Below are positions 25,180 through 31,660 of a stretch of DNA of 45,148 bases, one piece after another (position 1 is the first letter of the stretch; each line of letters starts with the position of its first letter). Made by a program: the position numbers and the translations under genes. Under the pieces are notes generated by a model that worked only from the letters and a program-made list of their open reading frames with translations, was not told the origin of the DNA and did not search any database. Source of the DNA: a virus; the IMG/VR virus record IMGVR_UViG_3300010297_001898, positions 1 to 45,148 of that record; one strand, given 5' to 3'.

Positions 25180-25457
25180 TAACACTGACTGAGTCAGCAC
25201 AAAAATACTTAGAAGAAGTCGGACAACCAAACGTATGGCTATCAGTCAAAGGCGGTGGTTGCTCCGGCTTTCAGTATGTATGGGATACAACAGATAAAGA
25301 GCCTACAATAGGTAATCTTGCTATTGATCCGATCGCTGAGATGTTTGTACTAGGATGCACAGTCGATTACGTAACAGAATTAGGGGGTTCATACTTGAAA
25401 GTCATCAATCCGAACGCTACTGCCTCCTGTGGATGCGGGGAATCTTTCGCCGTATAA
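25176..25457 (+). CDS. A-type Fe-S cluster carrier (IscA/ErpA/HesB-like)
   Basis: The product has 93 residues. The three conserved cysteines of A-type carriers are present, one in GGGCSGFQYVW and two in ASCGCGESF. These proteins deliver Fe-S clusters to target enzymes. It is the last gene of the queE operon, and QueE is the obvious local [4Fe-4S] client, though delivery to host proteins is equally possible. Similar genes occur in many marine phages. A terminator-like hairpin follows directly. Confidence 0.88.
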   Translation: MITLTESAQKYLEEVGQPNVWLSVKGGGCSGFQYVWDTTDKEPTIGNLAIDPIAEMFVLGCTVDYVTELGGSYLKVINPNATASCGCGESFAV

Positions 25458-25459
25458 CT

Positions 25460-25501
25460 TGTAACACTTTGTTTTGTTACAGGAAAAAAGTTCGTTTTTT
25501 C
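25460..25501 (+). terminator. Terminator-like hairpins after the queE operon
   Basis: TGTAACA and TGTTACA form a 7-bp stem with an 8-base loop. It is followed by a second weak A6/T6 hairpin with a GTTCG loop at 25483-25501, whose T6 tract would serve as the run-off. It separates the queE operon from the next promoter. Confidence 0.6.
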
Positions 25502-25513
25502 ACAAAAAAACAG

Positions 25514-25542
25514 TTGATTTATTTCTCTAGGTAGTCTATTAT
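25514..25542 (+). promoter_or_regulatory. Sigma70-like early promoter
   Basis: TTGATT, 17-base spacer, TATTAT, with CAG before the -35 box. It lies 27 bases before the gene at 25569 and would drive the small genes through 26366. Confidence 0.8.
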
Positions 25543-25568
25543 AAGGTATAAGATGAGGAGATAGAGAA

Positions 25569-25982
25569 ATGGAAAAAGCACTCGTAGATTATATCAATGC
25601 TCAGCGTAAAGAAGCTGAGGAGTTTTCTAAGCAGCCAGGCTGCTGGATGGGTAGTATGGTATCACCAGACGATACCGCGTACTGGAACGAGCGTGTTCCT
25701 TCAGGTACGCTTGCTGAATTCAGGCGTATTGAGCTTGAAGAGGATGCATACTACATCACAGCTGATGCGTATAGCAAGTCTTACGCTCGCTCACTAGACC
25801 TTGCATCTATGACTGATGCAGAGTTAGAAGAAGTAATCAAAGACGCATGTAACTCAATAGAACGTGAGCGTAAGTTTTACGAAGAAGAAGAAAAGCGTGC
25901 AAAAGAAGAGGAGCAAAAGCTAGCGGAATCGCTAGGTATTGATGTTCCGACTCTGCAACGCTGGATGAAGGAGGCTGCATAA
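25569..25982 (+). CDS. Hypothetical protein with charged C-terminal helix
   Basis: The product has 137 residues and is first in a transcript from a clear early promoter, with GAGGAGATAG as ribosome site. The N-terminal half contains GCWMGSMVSPDD and an aromatic acidic stretch. From about residue 95 a long Glu/Lys helix precedes LAESLGIDVPTLQRWMKEA, which looks like the first helices of a helix-turn-helix, so weak DNA binding is conceivable. I do not recognise the family. Its stop overlaps the next start (TAATG). Confidence 0.6.
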   Translation: MEKALVDYINAQRKEAEEFSKQPGCWMGSMVSPDDTAYWNERVPSGTLAEFRRIELEEDAYYITADAYSKSYARSLDLASMTDAELEEVIKDACNSIERERKFYEEEEKRAKEEEQKLAESLGIDVPTLQRWMKEAA

Positions 25983-26197
25983 TGAAGTTAGCATATTGTG
26001 ATTATATTGGTAAGTTAATCAATACAACTCTACTTCAAGACTCTACGTCTCCAGAAGGTTATATTACATCTACAGATGGTGTAAAAATGGATCTTCATCC
26101 GATTGGTGGTTATTTTGTATCAACGAAAAAGACTATTGATTGCAGTGATATGAATGGTAAGAAGTATCGCATCACAGTGGAGGAAATCGATGAGTAG
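25982..26197 (+). CDS. Small hypothetical protein
   Basis: The product has 71 residues, likely beta-rich: KLAYCDYIGKLINTTLL, GYITSTDGVKMDL, GGYFVSTKKTIDC, KKYRITVEEID. No family is recognised. It is coupled to the preceding gene and overlaps the next by 8 bases, forming an early operon of small unknown proteins. Such early small proteins often interact with host factors, but no evidence for this is visible here. Confidence 0.55.
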   Translation: MKLAYCDYIGKLINTTLLQDSTSPEGYITSTDGVKMDLHPIGGYFVSTKKTIDCSDMNGKKYRITVEEIDE

Positions 26198-26366
26198 TGG
26201 ATATAAAATTAAGGTGAAATGGGAAGAGCTTCTTGTAAAAGGTTTTTGTGAAGGACTATATGTCGACAAGTATATCAAATGCCTGTCTCTAAAAGAAGCT
26301 TATAAGCTAGTTTCTATGTTAAACAAGGACGATAAAGTGCGTTCGATCGATATGGAAAGAATTTAA
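26190..26366 (+). CDS. Small hypothetical protein
   Basis: The product has 58 residues from the ATG at 26190, which is preceded by GGAGG inside the upstream gene. The pattern KVKWEELLVKGFCEGL then KCLSLKEAYKLVSMLNKD suggests a helix-rich small protein with a beta hairpin start. No function is recognised. It ends just before the next early promoter. Confidence 0.55.
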   Translation: MSSGYKIKVKWEELLVKGFCEGLYVDKYIKCLSLKEAYKLVSMLNKDDKVRSIDMERI

Positions 26367-26369
26367 CAG

Positions 26370-26398
26370 TTGCCTTTTTTCTCAGAAGTTCGTATAAT
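26370..26398 (+). promoter_or_regulatory. Sigma70-like early promoter before the dpdA operon
   Basis: TTGCCT, 17-base spacer, perfect TATAAT, with CAG before the -35 box. It lies 26 bases before the SprT-like gene and probably drives the run through dpdA, queF and queC, as the genes overlap without a visible terminator up to 32.8 kb. Confidence 0.8.
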
Positions 26399-26424
26399 AA
26401 GAGATAATCAGGAGAGAGGTTACT

Positions 26425-27060
26425 ATGCGTATTCGAATTGAGAGTGAAGCATTCAGAGCTGCAGAAGCAGCAGGTCTTGATAATGATAACTGCATTAAGT
26501 ATCATTATTACGTAGAAAAGAGAAAGCGTATCAATCGTACTGGTCGAGCTGCTTTCAAAGATTCTACTAAAGATAAAGTGTATAGTGCTGAGTTTGCTTT
26601 TCAACGAAAGTATGGGAAAGAAAATTTCAAAAAGTTTAACAGCTATGATACGGCTAGAGCTTATCTTAAGAGAGTTATCAAGTCGAAATTATGGCAACAA
26701 TTGGCTCAAGGTCGTTATGTAGAGCTAATTGAGAAGAAGAATATGGGTGGTAGAAGTCGTACCGCTGGTGTATCATGGGGTAGTAGGATACAGTTATGTC
26801 CGAACTATGGTATGAACGAATATGTCTTGCTGCATGAACTGGCTCATAGTTCAGGTAACATGCATCATGACATTAGCTTCCGAAAGGATCTATTGCGTCT
26901 AGTGTCTAGATTTATAGGCAGAGAGGCTGCAAAGATACTTAAGGAAGAATTTAAGAACGCTGGATTGAAGATGTCAAGGAAAGCATCTATACTCGATCCA
27001 GTAGAATGGAACCGCCGTCAAGAACGGCTCGTAATTCTGAGGAGTAAAAAGAATGCGTGA
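26425..27060 (+). CDS. SprT-like zinc metalloprotease
   Basis: The product has 211 residues. The metal motif HELAH is at residues 137-141, followed by a histidine pair in MHHDISFRKDLLRLV that could give the third ligand, the layout seen in SprT-like and related phage metallopeptidases. The N-terminal 110 residues are basic and contain an Arg/Lys-rich stretch that may contact DNA. In cells SprT relatives cut proteins crosslinked to DNA; that role is only a suggestion here. The stop overlaps the next gene by 8 bases. Confidence 0.65.
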   Translation: MRIRIESEAFRAAEAAGLDNDNCIKYHYYVEKRKRINRTGRAAFKDSTKDKVYSAEFAFQRKYGKENFKKFNSYDTARAYLKRVIKSKLWQQLAQGRYVELIEKKNMGGRSRTAGVSWGSRIQLCPNYGMNEYVLLHELAHSSGNMHHDISFRKDLLRLVSRFIGREAAKILKEEFKNAGLKMSRKASILDPVEWNRRQERLVILRSKKNA

Positions 27061-27265
27061 TTTAACTAAATTTCAGCAGCAGATTTGGGCTGCACCAACA
27101 ATTGATCAAAAGCGTCGTATTGCCATGGAAATGGTAGACGTATCACATGCCAAGAAAGAGACGAAGTATAGGCACCATCGTACTATACTAGCAATGAAAT
27201 CAGCAACTCGTATTGACCAGTGGGCAGCTAACTATGCTTTTGCTGGGGAAGGGATGCGCGTATGA
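27053..27265 (+). CDS. Small basic hypothetical protein
   Basis: The product has 70 residues, starting inside the end of the protease gene, with GAGGAG as ribosome site. It contains RDLTKFQQQIWAAPTIDQKR and a basic helix with KKETKYRHHRTI. Its end overlaps the next gene by four bases (ATGA). No known family is recognised. Translation coupling on both sides supports a real gene. Confidence 0.55.
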   Translation: MRDLTKFQQQIWAAPTIDQKRRIAMEMVDVSHAKKETKYRHHRTILAMKSATRIDQWAANYAFAGEGMRV

Positions 27266-27645
27266 TGAAGCAGTATACACAAGGTGGAGTAGTTTACTTG
27301 GTTGATTTTATTAATCGAGAAACTAAAGCAGTAGACTTTCAAAAGTTTGGTCATACTCGTTTTGTTGATGTCGCTGATAGGTTTAAAGTGGAACCCGATC
27401 AGTACGCTAAGTGGGAAATTAGAGTACTCGCAAAAGCACATAATAATGATATAGAAAAAGTTAAAGGCGCAGAAGAAGCTTTTCATTCTGTATTTCCGAA
27501 AAACCTCTGGATCGAAGAAAAGATTGGAGGAGTAACTGAAATAGTTGAAATGGATGGTAAAACACGCTATAATGCAATACAGTGTGTAAGACGTCTTAAC
27601 GAAAAATGGAAAAAAGAGAAGTCACGATATGAAAATAGCGCATGA
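27262..27645 (+). CDS. T5orf172/GIY-YIG-like small protein
   Basis: The product has 127 residues. The start GGVVYLVDF, then FQKFGHTRFVDVADRF, then a strand KWEIRVLAKA and an acidic helix EEAFHSVFP follow the core plan of T5orf172/GIY-YIG nuclease-like domains: a VYLV strand, a KFGhT element with Arg, and a conserved Glu helix. The canonical GIY tripeptide is altered, so nuclease activity is uncertain. It could act in DNA binding or cutting. It overlaps dpdA by 17 bases. Confidence 0.5.
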   Translation: MMKQYTQGGVVYLVDFINRETKAVDFQKFGHTRFVDVADRFKVEPDQYAKWEIRVLAKAHNNDIEKVKGAEEAFHSVFPKNLWIEEKIGGVTEIVEMDGKTRYNAIQCVRRLNEKWKKEKSRYENSA

Positions 27646-28459
27646 AGCTCCATTGAGCATTATGAATCAAGTGCAAAGAGTTACTGATTATGATTATGCT
27701 CTAGTACATCTATTTAAGGATAGTGAACCATACTATGGATTCTTTCAACGAGCATTGCAAGATGGGCGTGAAGTAATTCTAGATAACTCTATCTTTGAAC
27801 TCGGTACTGCATTTACAGGTAATGAATTTGCTTATTGGGTTACTAATTTATCTCCTACTTGGTATATTGTGCCAGATGTCTTAGACAACGCAGATGCTAC
27901 TATTAATAGCTTTGAGACGTTTATGGATGAATTTTCTGGCTTACCAGGTAAAGCTATTGCAGTAGCTCAAGGTGAAACATATAATGATGTAGTGCGTTGT
28001 TATAATTATTTTAAGAGCGATTCTCGAGTAGAAAAGATTGCATTCTCGTTTAATCATCCTTTCTATCAAACTGAATTTTCTGATGCACCTACGAAGTATC
28101 ATGCTATGATGAAAGGTAGACAGCAGATGATTAGCAGGTTGATAGCTGAGAATGTTATTGATACTAATAAGCCGCATCATTTGTTAGGGTGCGGCCTACC
28201 TCAAGAGTTTAAATTCTATAAAGAGATGCATTGGATTGATTCAGTAGATACTTCTAATCCGGTGATGCATGGTATGCATGATATCAGGTATACACCAGAG
28301 GGTCTAGAGAATAAAGAGTCTGTAAAGATGCATACTCTTATGGAAGAAGACTATACAGATAAGATTGGTCTTATCTATAGTAACATTGCTACGTTTAGAG
28401 GTTTTTGTAATGGCGAAAGAGAAGAAATGGATATCAATCTTCTCTCAGAGTGGCTCTGA
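27629..28459 (+). CDS. dpdA: DpdA-type DNA 7-deazaguanine transglycosylase
   Basis: Predicted enzyme that swaps guanine in DNA for a 7-deazaguanine base, 276 residues. Although short, it has the tRNA-guanine transglycosylase elements in order: ILDNSIFELG with Asp52, YIVPDVLDN with Asp83, AVAQGE at 112-116, LLGCGLPQEF at 185-194, and SVDTSNP with Asp207, the candidate nucleophile. There is no room for the RNA-binding or zinc domain of tRNA enzymes, as expected for phage DpdA. It lies among queC, D, E, F and folE and overlaps a formyltransferase gene by 50 bases. Confidence 0.85.
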   Translation: MKIAHEAPLSIMNQVQRVTDYDYALVHLFKDSEPYYGFFQRALQDGREVILDNSIFELGTAFTGNEFAYWVTNLSPTWYIVPDVLDNADATINSFETFMDEFSGLPGKAIAVAQGETYNDVVRCYNYFKSDSRVEKIAFSFNHPFYQTEFSDAPTKYHAMMKGRQQMISRLIAENVIDTNKPHHLLGCGLPQEFKFYKEMHWIDSVDTSNPVMHGMHDIRYTPEGLENKESVKMHTLMEEDYTDKIGLIYSNIATFRGFCNGEREEMDINLLSEWL

Positions 28460-28949
28460 GATCGTTGCGTTAGGAGAGAAGCTAGGTTTCTCTCCTGACT
28501 ATATTTTTACTAATAATAGTAATACAGCTGATTGGCATCCTGATTTAAATCGTAATAATAAAGTACGAGTTTACTCACATAAAGGTATAGAGGAAACTCT
28601 AGAGATCTTTAGTGAACAATATGATTGTTTTGTTACCCTCCATGGATACTTACGTATTCTTAGTCCTAAGATATGTAACCTACCTTTAGACATCTATAAT
28701 GGGCACCCTGGTGCTATTGATATGTACCCAGAATTAAAAGGTAAAGATCCACAAGAAAAGGTGTGGACTAATCTAGCAAAGTATACTACTATAGGATCAG
28801 TGGTACATAAAGTTACTGCCGTAGTTGATGACGGTGATATTGTTAGCAGTGTTCATTATGTTAATAGATGTAGTACAAAAGAAGAATTATATAGCAAGTT
28901 GAGAGAAGCCTCTCTTCAATGCTGGTATCTATTTATGGTGAGGGTATAA
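28410..28949 (+). CDS. Formyltransferase, candidate dPreQ1 formyltransferase (DpdN-like)
   Basis: The product has 179 residues from the ATG at 28410, which lies inside the end of dpdA; starting at 28365 would add unrelated residues. It has the N10-formyltetrahydrofolate transferase core: VTLHGYLRILSP, YNGHPGAIDMYP with Asn97 and His99, then IGSVVHKVTAVVDDGDI with Asp140/141. These match the catalytic Asn, His and Asp of the purine formyltransferase fold. Fused reading with dpdA and nearby queF make formylation of the preQ1 base in DNA the best role. Formylation of sugars or nucleotides is the alternative. Confidence 0.78.
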   Translation: MAKEKKWISIFSQSGSEIVALGEKLGFSPDYIFTNNSNTADWHPDLNRNNKVRVYSHKGIEETLEIFSEQYDCFVTLHGYLRILSPKICNLPLDIYNGHPGAIDMYPELKGKDPQEKVWTNLAKYTTIGSVVHKVTAVVDDGDIVSSVHYVNRCSTKEELYSKLREASLQCWYLFMVRV

Positions 28950-28950
28950 A

Positions 28951-29484
28951 ATGAAAATTGGTATTGCTGGGACTCATAGTACTGGTAAGACGACTTTGCT
29001 TAATGCATTGCGTTCAGAAGATATGTTTAAAGACTATGAGATCTGCGATGAAGTAACTAGACAGGTGCGTAGTTGGGGTTTCGATATTAACGAAGCTGGT
29101 AATGATATTACGCAACGTCTAATTATGATGAAGCATATTGAAAATGTATTCATGTATGATGATATGATTACTGATAGAGTTTGTCTTGATGGTCTTGTAT
29201 ATACGAGATGGCTCTATGAGAATGATAAAGTATCTGGTGATACATTTCTATTTGCAGAAGAAGTATTTGATAAAGTTTGGTCTGAATATGATGTGGTATT
29301 CTGGTTACGTCCTGAGTTTGCATTAGTAGAAGATGGAACTAGGTCTATGGATCTAAACTTTCGTAATGAGATCGATAACTTGTTTGAGCATTATGTGACT
29401 AGTAAAAACTTAAATGTAGTCAAGTTATCTGGTTCGGTACGAGAACGTGTAAATAAGGCATTAGAGGTATTAAATGAGCAATAA
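28951..29484 (+). CDS. P-loop NTPase, NadR/AAA_28-like kinase
   Basis: The product has 177 residues. Walker A is GTHSTGKT at residues 7-14, CDEVTRQVR follows near residue 34, and a later FWLRPEF lies at the place of a lid or Walker B strand. The layout resembles small AAA/NadR-type kinases that phosphorylate nucleosides or ribosides. It sits between the formyltransferase and queF. A nucleotide role linked to the modified base is possible, but no substrate can be read. It starts one base after the previous stop and overlaps queF by 11 bases. Confidence 0.7.
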   Translation: MKIGIAGTHSTGKTTLLNALRSEDMFKDYEICDEVTRQVRSWGFDINEAGNDITQRLIMMKHIENVFMYDDMITDRVCLDGLVYTRWLYENDKVSGDTFLFAEEVFDKVWSEYDVVFWLRPEFALVEDGTRSMDLNFRNEIDNLFEHYVTSKNLNVVKLSGSVRERVNKALEVLNEQ

Positions 29485-30433
29485 AGACATTCTTAACGAT
29501 CTTGTATCAGTTCATCTCGGTAAAGCAGGAGACGGTTCAGTCGTAAAACCGTATGTGACTCCTGATGAGATTGATGCGAGCCTACTTGTACCTGTACCGC
29601 GTAATTTAAATCGCGAACAGTATGATATTAACGAAGATGACTTACCATTTGAAGGTTTTGATACATGGAACTGTTATGAAGTATCAGCTCTTCTAGAAAA
29701 TGGATATCCAGTATCTGGTGTAGTTAAACTGACTTACCCAGCTAGTTCGAAGTTTATTGTAGAGTCAAAATCACTTAAACTATATTTGAACTCTTTCAAT
29801 ATGGCTAGAGTAGCTAAAACGTTGACTGATGCAATTGGTAATATAGAGAAGCAAATCTATGAAGATCTAACCAAAGCATTAGAGGTAGAAGAATTTGATG
29901 TAGATGTAGCGTTTTATGATTATAAAACTCAAGAAGATTTTAATCGGGCTCCAGATGCAGTTAAAAATGTATTCACACCACTAGAAGATCTAGTAGATAT
30001 AGAAGACATGGAGTTCAAAGAATATAATGAAGACCCTGATATTCTTGAAGTAGTAGATAATAATTCAATGTTCAGTTACCGTGTAACTAGTAATGCATTG
30101 AGATCTAACTGCCGTGTTACTAATCAACCTGACTGGGGTGATGTATATATTGCAATTGATGGACCGCAAGTAGTAACTCCTGAATCATTATTGCGTTATA
30201 TTGTATCGATGAGACGTGAGAATCATTTTCATGAAGAGATTTGTGAGTGTATCTATAAGAGATTGTATGATATTCTTCCACGTGAGAGTAATATTGCAGT
30301 AATATGTTTATATACTCGTAGAGGTGGTATTGATATTAACCCTGCTCGTGGAACAGATGAGTACTACTTAGATTCATTTGCAAGAGCTCTTAGCGATCCA
30401 TATGATGCACATAAAAAGACTGCGAGGCGATAA
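29474..30433 (+). CDS. queF: NADPH-dependent preQ0 reductase QueF
   Basis: Nitrile reductase converting preQ0 to preQ1, 319 residues, the long two-domain (unimodular) type as in E. coli QueF (282). The N-terminal domain has WNCYEVSALLENGYP and FIVESKSLKLYLNSFNMARV, the QueF signature. The C-terminal domain has SNCRVTNQPDWGDV with Cys213 (covalent thioimide) and Asp220, seven residues apart as in E. coli, then ENHFHEEICE and LYTRRGGIDINPARG. The NADPH-binding ESKS element is present. QueF makes preQ1 the expected end product of the local pathway. Confidence 0.93.
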   Translation: MSNKDILNDLVSVHLGKAGDGSVVKPYVTPDEIDASLLVPVPRNLNREQYDINEDDLPFEGFDTWNCYEVSALLENGYPVSGVVKLTYPASSKFIVESKSLKLYLNSFNMARVAKTLTDAIGNIEKQIYEDLTKALEVEEFDVDVAFYDYKTQEDFNRAPDAVKNVFTPLEDLVDIEDMEFKEYNEDPDILEVVDNNSMFSYRVTSNALRSNCRVTNQPDWGDVYIAIDGPQVVTPESLLRYIVSMRRENHFHEEICECIYKRLYDILPRESNIAVICLYTRRGGIDINPARGTDEYYLDSFARALSDPYDAHKKTARR

Positions 30434-30585
30434 TGCGTAAATTTATTAATCATACGTCTGTAAGTTTAGTTAAATCACTAATGCGTATTAGTGCATGCGG
30501 TTATCTATACATGGGAAGTTTAGAAGGAGCTGCACTTATGCTATTCGCAGCTGAAATCCTAGGTATTGGCGAAGAGCTAGTATGA
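30433..30585 (+). CDS. Very small hydrophobic protein
   Basis: A 50-residue ORF starting in the queF stop (TAATG) and ending in the next start (ATGA). It begins MRKFINHTSVSLVKSLMRIS and contains a hydrophobic C-terminal stretch GAALMLFAAEILGIG that could be a short membrane segment. An internal GAAGGAG precedes no in-frame start. No function is recognised. The tight couplings on both sides support real translation. Confidence 0.5.
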   Translation: MRKFINHTSVSLVKSLMRISACGYLYMGSLEGAALMLFAAEILGIGEELV

Positions 30586-30908
30586 AGGATAAAAACGTTG
30601 AATCAGTACGCCAGATGCTCTATAATAGAATGGAGACTGGATATAAGAAGTACGGTGTAACTACCGAACGTACTGATATAGATTTACAAGGATGGCTACA
30701 GCATCTACAAGAAGAGTTGCTTGATGCGGCCGTCTATATTGAAAGGCTAAAAGATGAACTTACACAAACTAGATTACATGAGAGTACTGGAGCAGGAAGT
30801 AGCAACTCTTCGTACTCGTCTACAACCTCACGATACGGGGCATATCCATACGACTATAAGCACGTTACAGTCACGTATAAAGGAGATCGAGGAAGAGGTA
30901 AAAAATGA
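30582..30908 (+). CDS. MazG-like small protein
   Basis: The product has 108 residues. The first 60 contain the pattern RMETGYKKYGV, then DLQGWLQHLQEELLDAAVYIERL, typical for short phage MazG-like nucleotide pyrophosphohydrolase-type proteins with acidic metal-binding helices (EELLDA). After about residue 62 the sequence becomes a Ser/Thr/Tyr-rich tail without family likeness. In the same bases, the +1 frame encodes a coiled-coil-like protein. So the true C terminus, or frame, of this gene is uncertain. Confidence 0.65.
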   Translation: MKDKNVESVRQMLYNRMETGYKKYGVTTERTDIDLQGWLQHLQEELLDAAVYIERLKDELTQTRLHESTGAGSSNSSYSSTTSRYGAYPYDYKHVTVTYKGDRGRGKK

Positions 30909-30939
30909 AACTAAAACAAGCTTTGAACTCTCTGCCTGA
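30754..30939 (+). CDS. Overlapping +1-frame ORF with coiled-coil character
   Basis: A 61-residue ORF, or 53 residues from a second ATG at 30778. It reads YMRVLEQEVATLRTRLQPHD then TGHIHTTISTLQSRIKEIEE, a regular helical pattern, and the HDTGHIHTTI stretch looks like a conserved phage protein. It overlaps the MazG-like gene by 155 bases and queC by 35 bases. It is more protein-like than the tail of the MazG-like frame, so either it is a nested gene or the two are joined by a frameshift. Confidence 0.5.
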   Translation: MNLHKLDYMRVLEQEVATLRTRLQPHDTGHIHTTISTLQSRIKEIEEEVKNETKTSFELSA

Positions 30940-31660
30940 TACAGGTAAAAATGTATTAGCAGTATTATCAGGTGGTCTTGATTCTTCTATCATGACTATG
31001 ATGCTGGTAGAAAAATATGGAGCTGACCGAGTAGTCGCCCTATCATATAATTATGGTCAAAAGCAAAAGATCGAATTAACTAAAGCTAAAGAATTATGTG
31101 CTCATCTAAACGTGAAGCATAAAGAGCTTGATCTAGGTATCTTAGGAGAGATTGCTAAGCCAATCTCTGCTAACATTGGTGGTACTGATGTAGCGATGCC
31201 TACGATTAAGGATGTGTTAGGGGATCCTCAGCCTAAGACATATGTGCCATTTCGTAATCTCATCCTCCTCTCTCTGACAATGGCACAGGCTGAGTCCTCT
31301 AACGCATCGCATGTATTTACAGGTCTACAAGTACATGATGAATATGGCTATTGGGATACATCGCAGAAGTTTGTTGATAGTCTTAATGCTGTAGCAGTAC
31401 AGAATAGAACTCATCAGGTTTCTATTATGGCTCCTTTCTCTCATCTATCTAAACAACAAGAGATTGAAATCTGTAAAGAGATTGGTAAAGAGGATTTGCT
31501 TATTCATACTCTTACTTGTTATGATCCAGATGAAGAAGGTCGTAGCTGCGGCAAATGTCCTTCATGCGCAGAACGTATTATGAACTTTGCTAAGGCAGGT
31601 ATGGTAGATCCTATTCCATATCAGAAAGAAATACCTTGGAGTGATATAATTAATGTGTAG
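30905..31660 (+). CDS. queC: 7-cyano-7-deazaguanine synthase QueC
   Basis: ATP-dependent enzyme that turns 7-carboxy-7-deazaguanine and ammonia into preQ0, 251 residues (E. coli QueC is 231). The PP-loop SGGLDS is at residues 22-27. The substrate region YVPFRNLILLSLTMAQAE and the zinc site with Cys205, Cys215, Cys218 and Cys221 (CGKCPSC) are complete. It starts in the MazG-like stop (ATGA) and overlaps a class II glutamine amidotransferase gene by 8 bases, which is of interest as a possible ammonia source. Confidence 0.95.
   Translation: MKLKQALNSLPDTGKNVLAVLSGGLDSSIMTMMLVEKYGADRVVALSYNYGQKQKIELTKAKELCAHLNVKHKELDLGILGEIAKPISANIGGTDVAMPTIKDVLGDPQPKTYVPFRNLILLSLTMAQAESSNASHVFTGLQVHDEYGYWDTSQKFVDSLNAVAVQNRTHQVSIMAPFSHLSKQQEIEICKEIGKEDLLIHTLTCYDPDEEGRSCGKCPSCAERIMNFAKAGMVDPIPYQKEIPWSDIINV

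Noticed and set aside
28365-28409. Formyltransferase start at 28365
   Set aside because: The extra 15 residues lie within dpdA and do not resemble the family; the ATG at 28410 gives the normal first strand.
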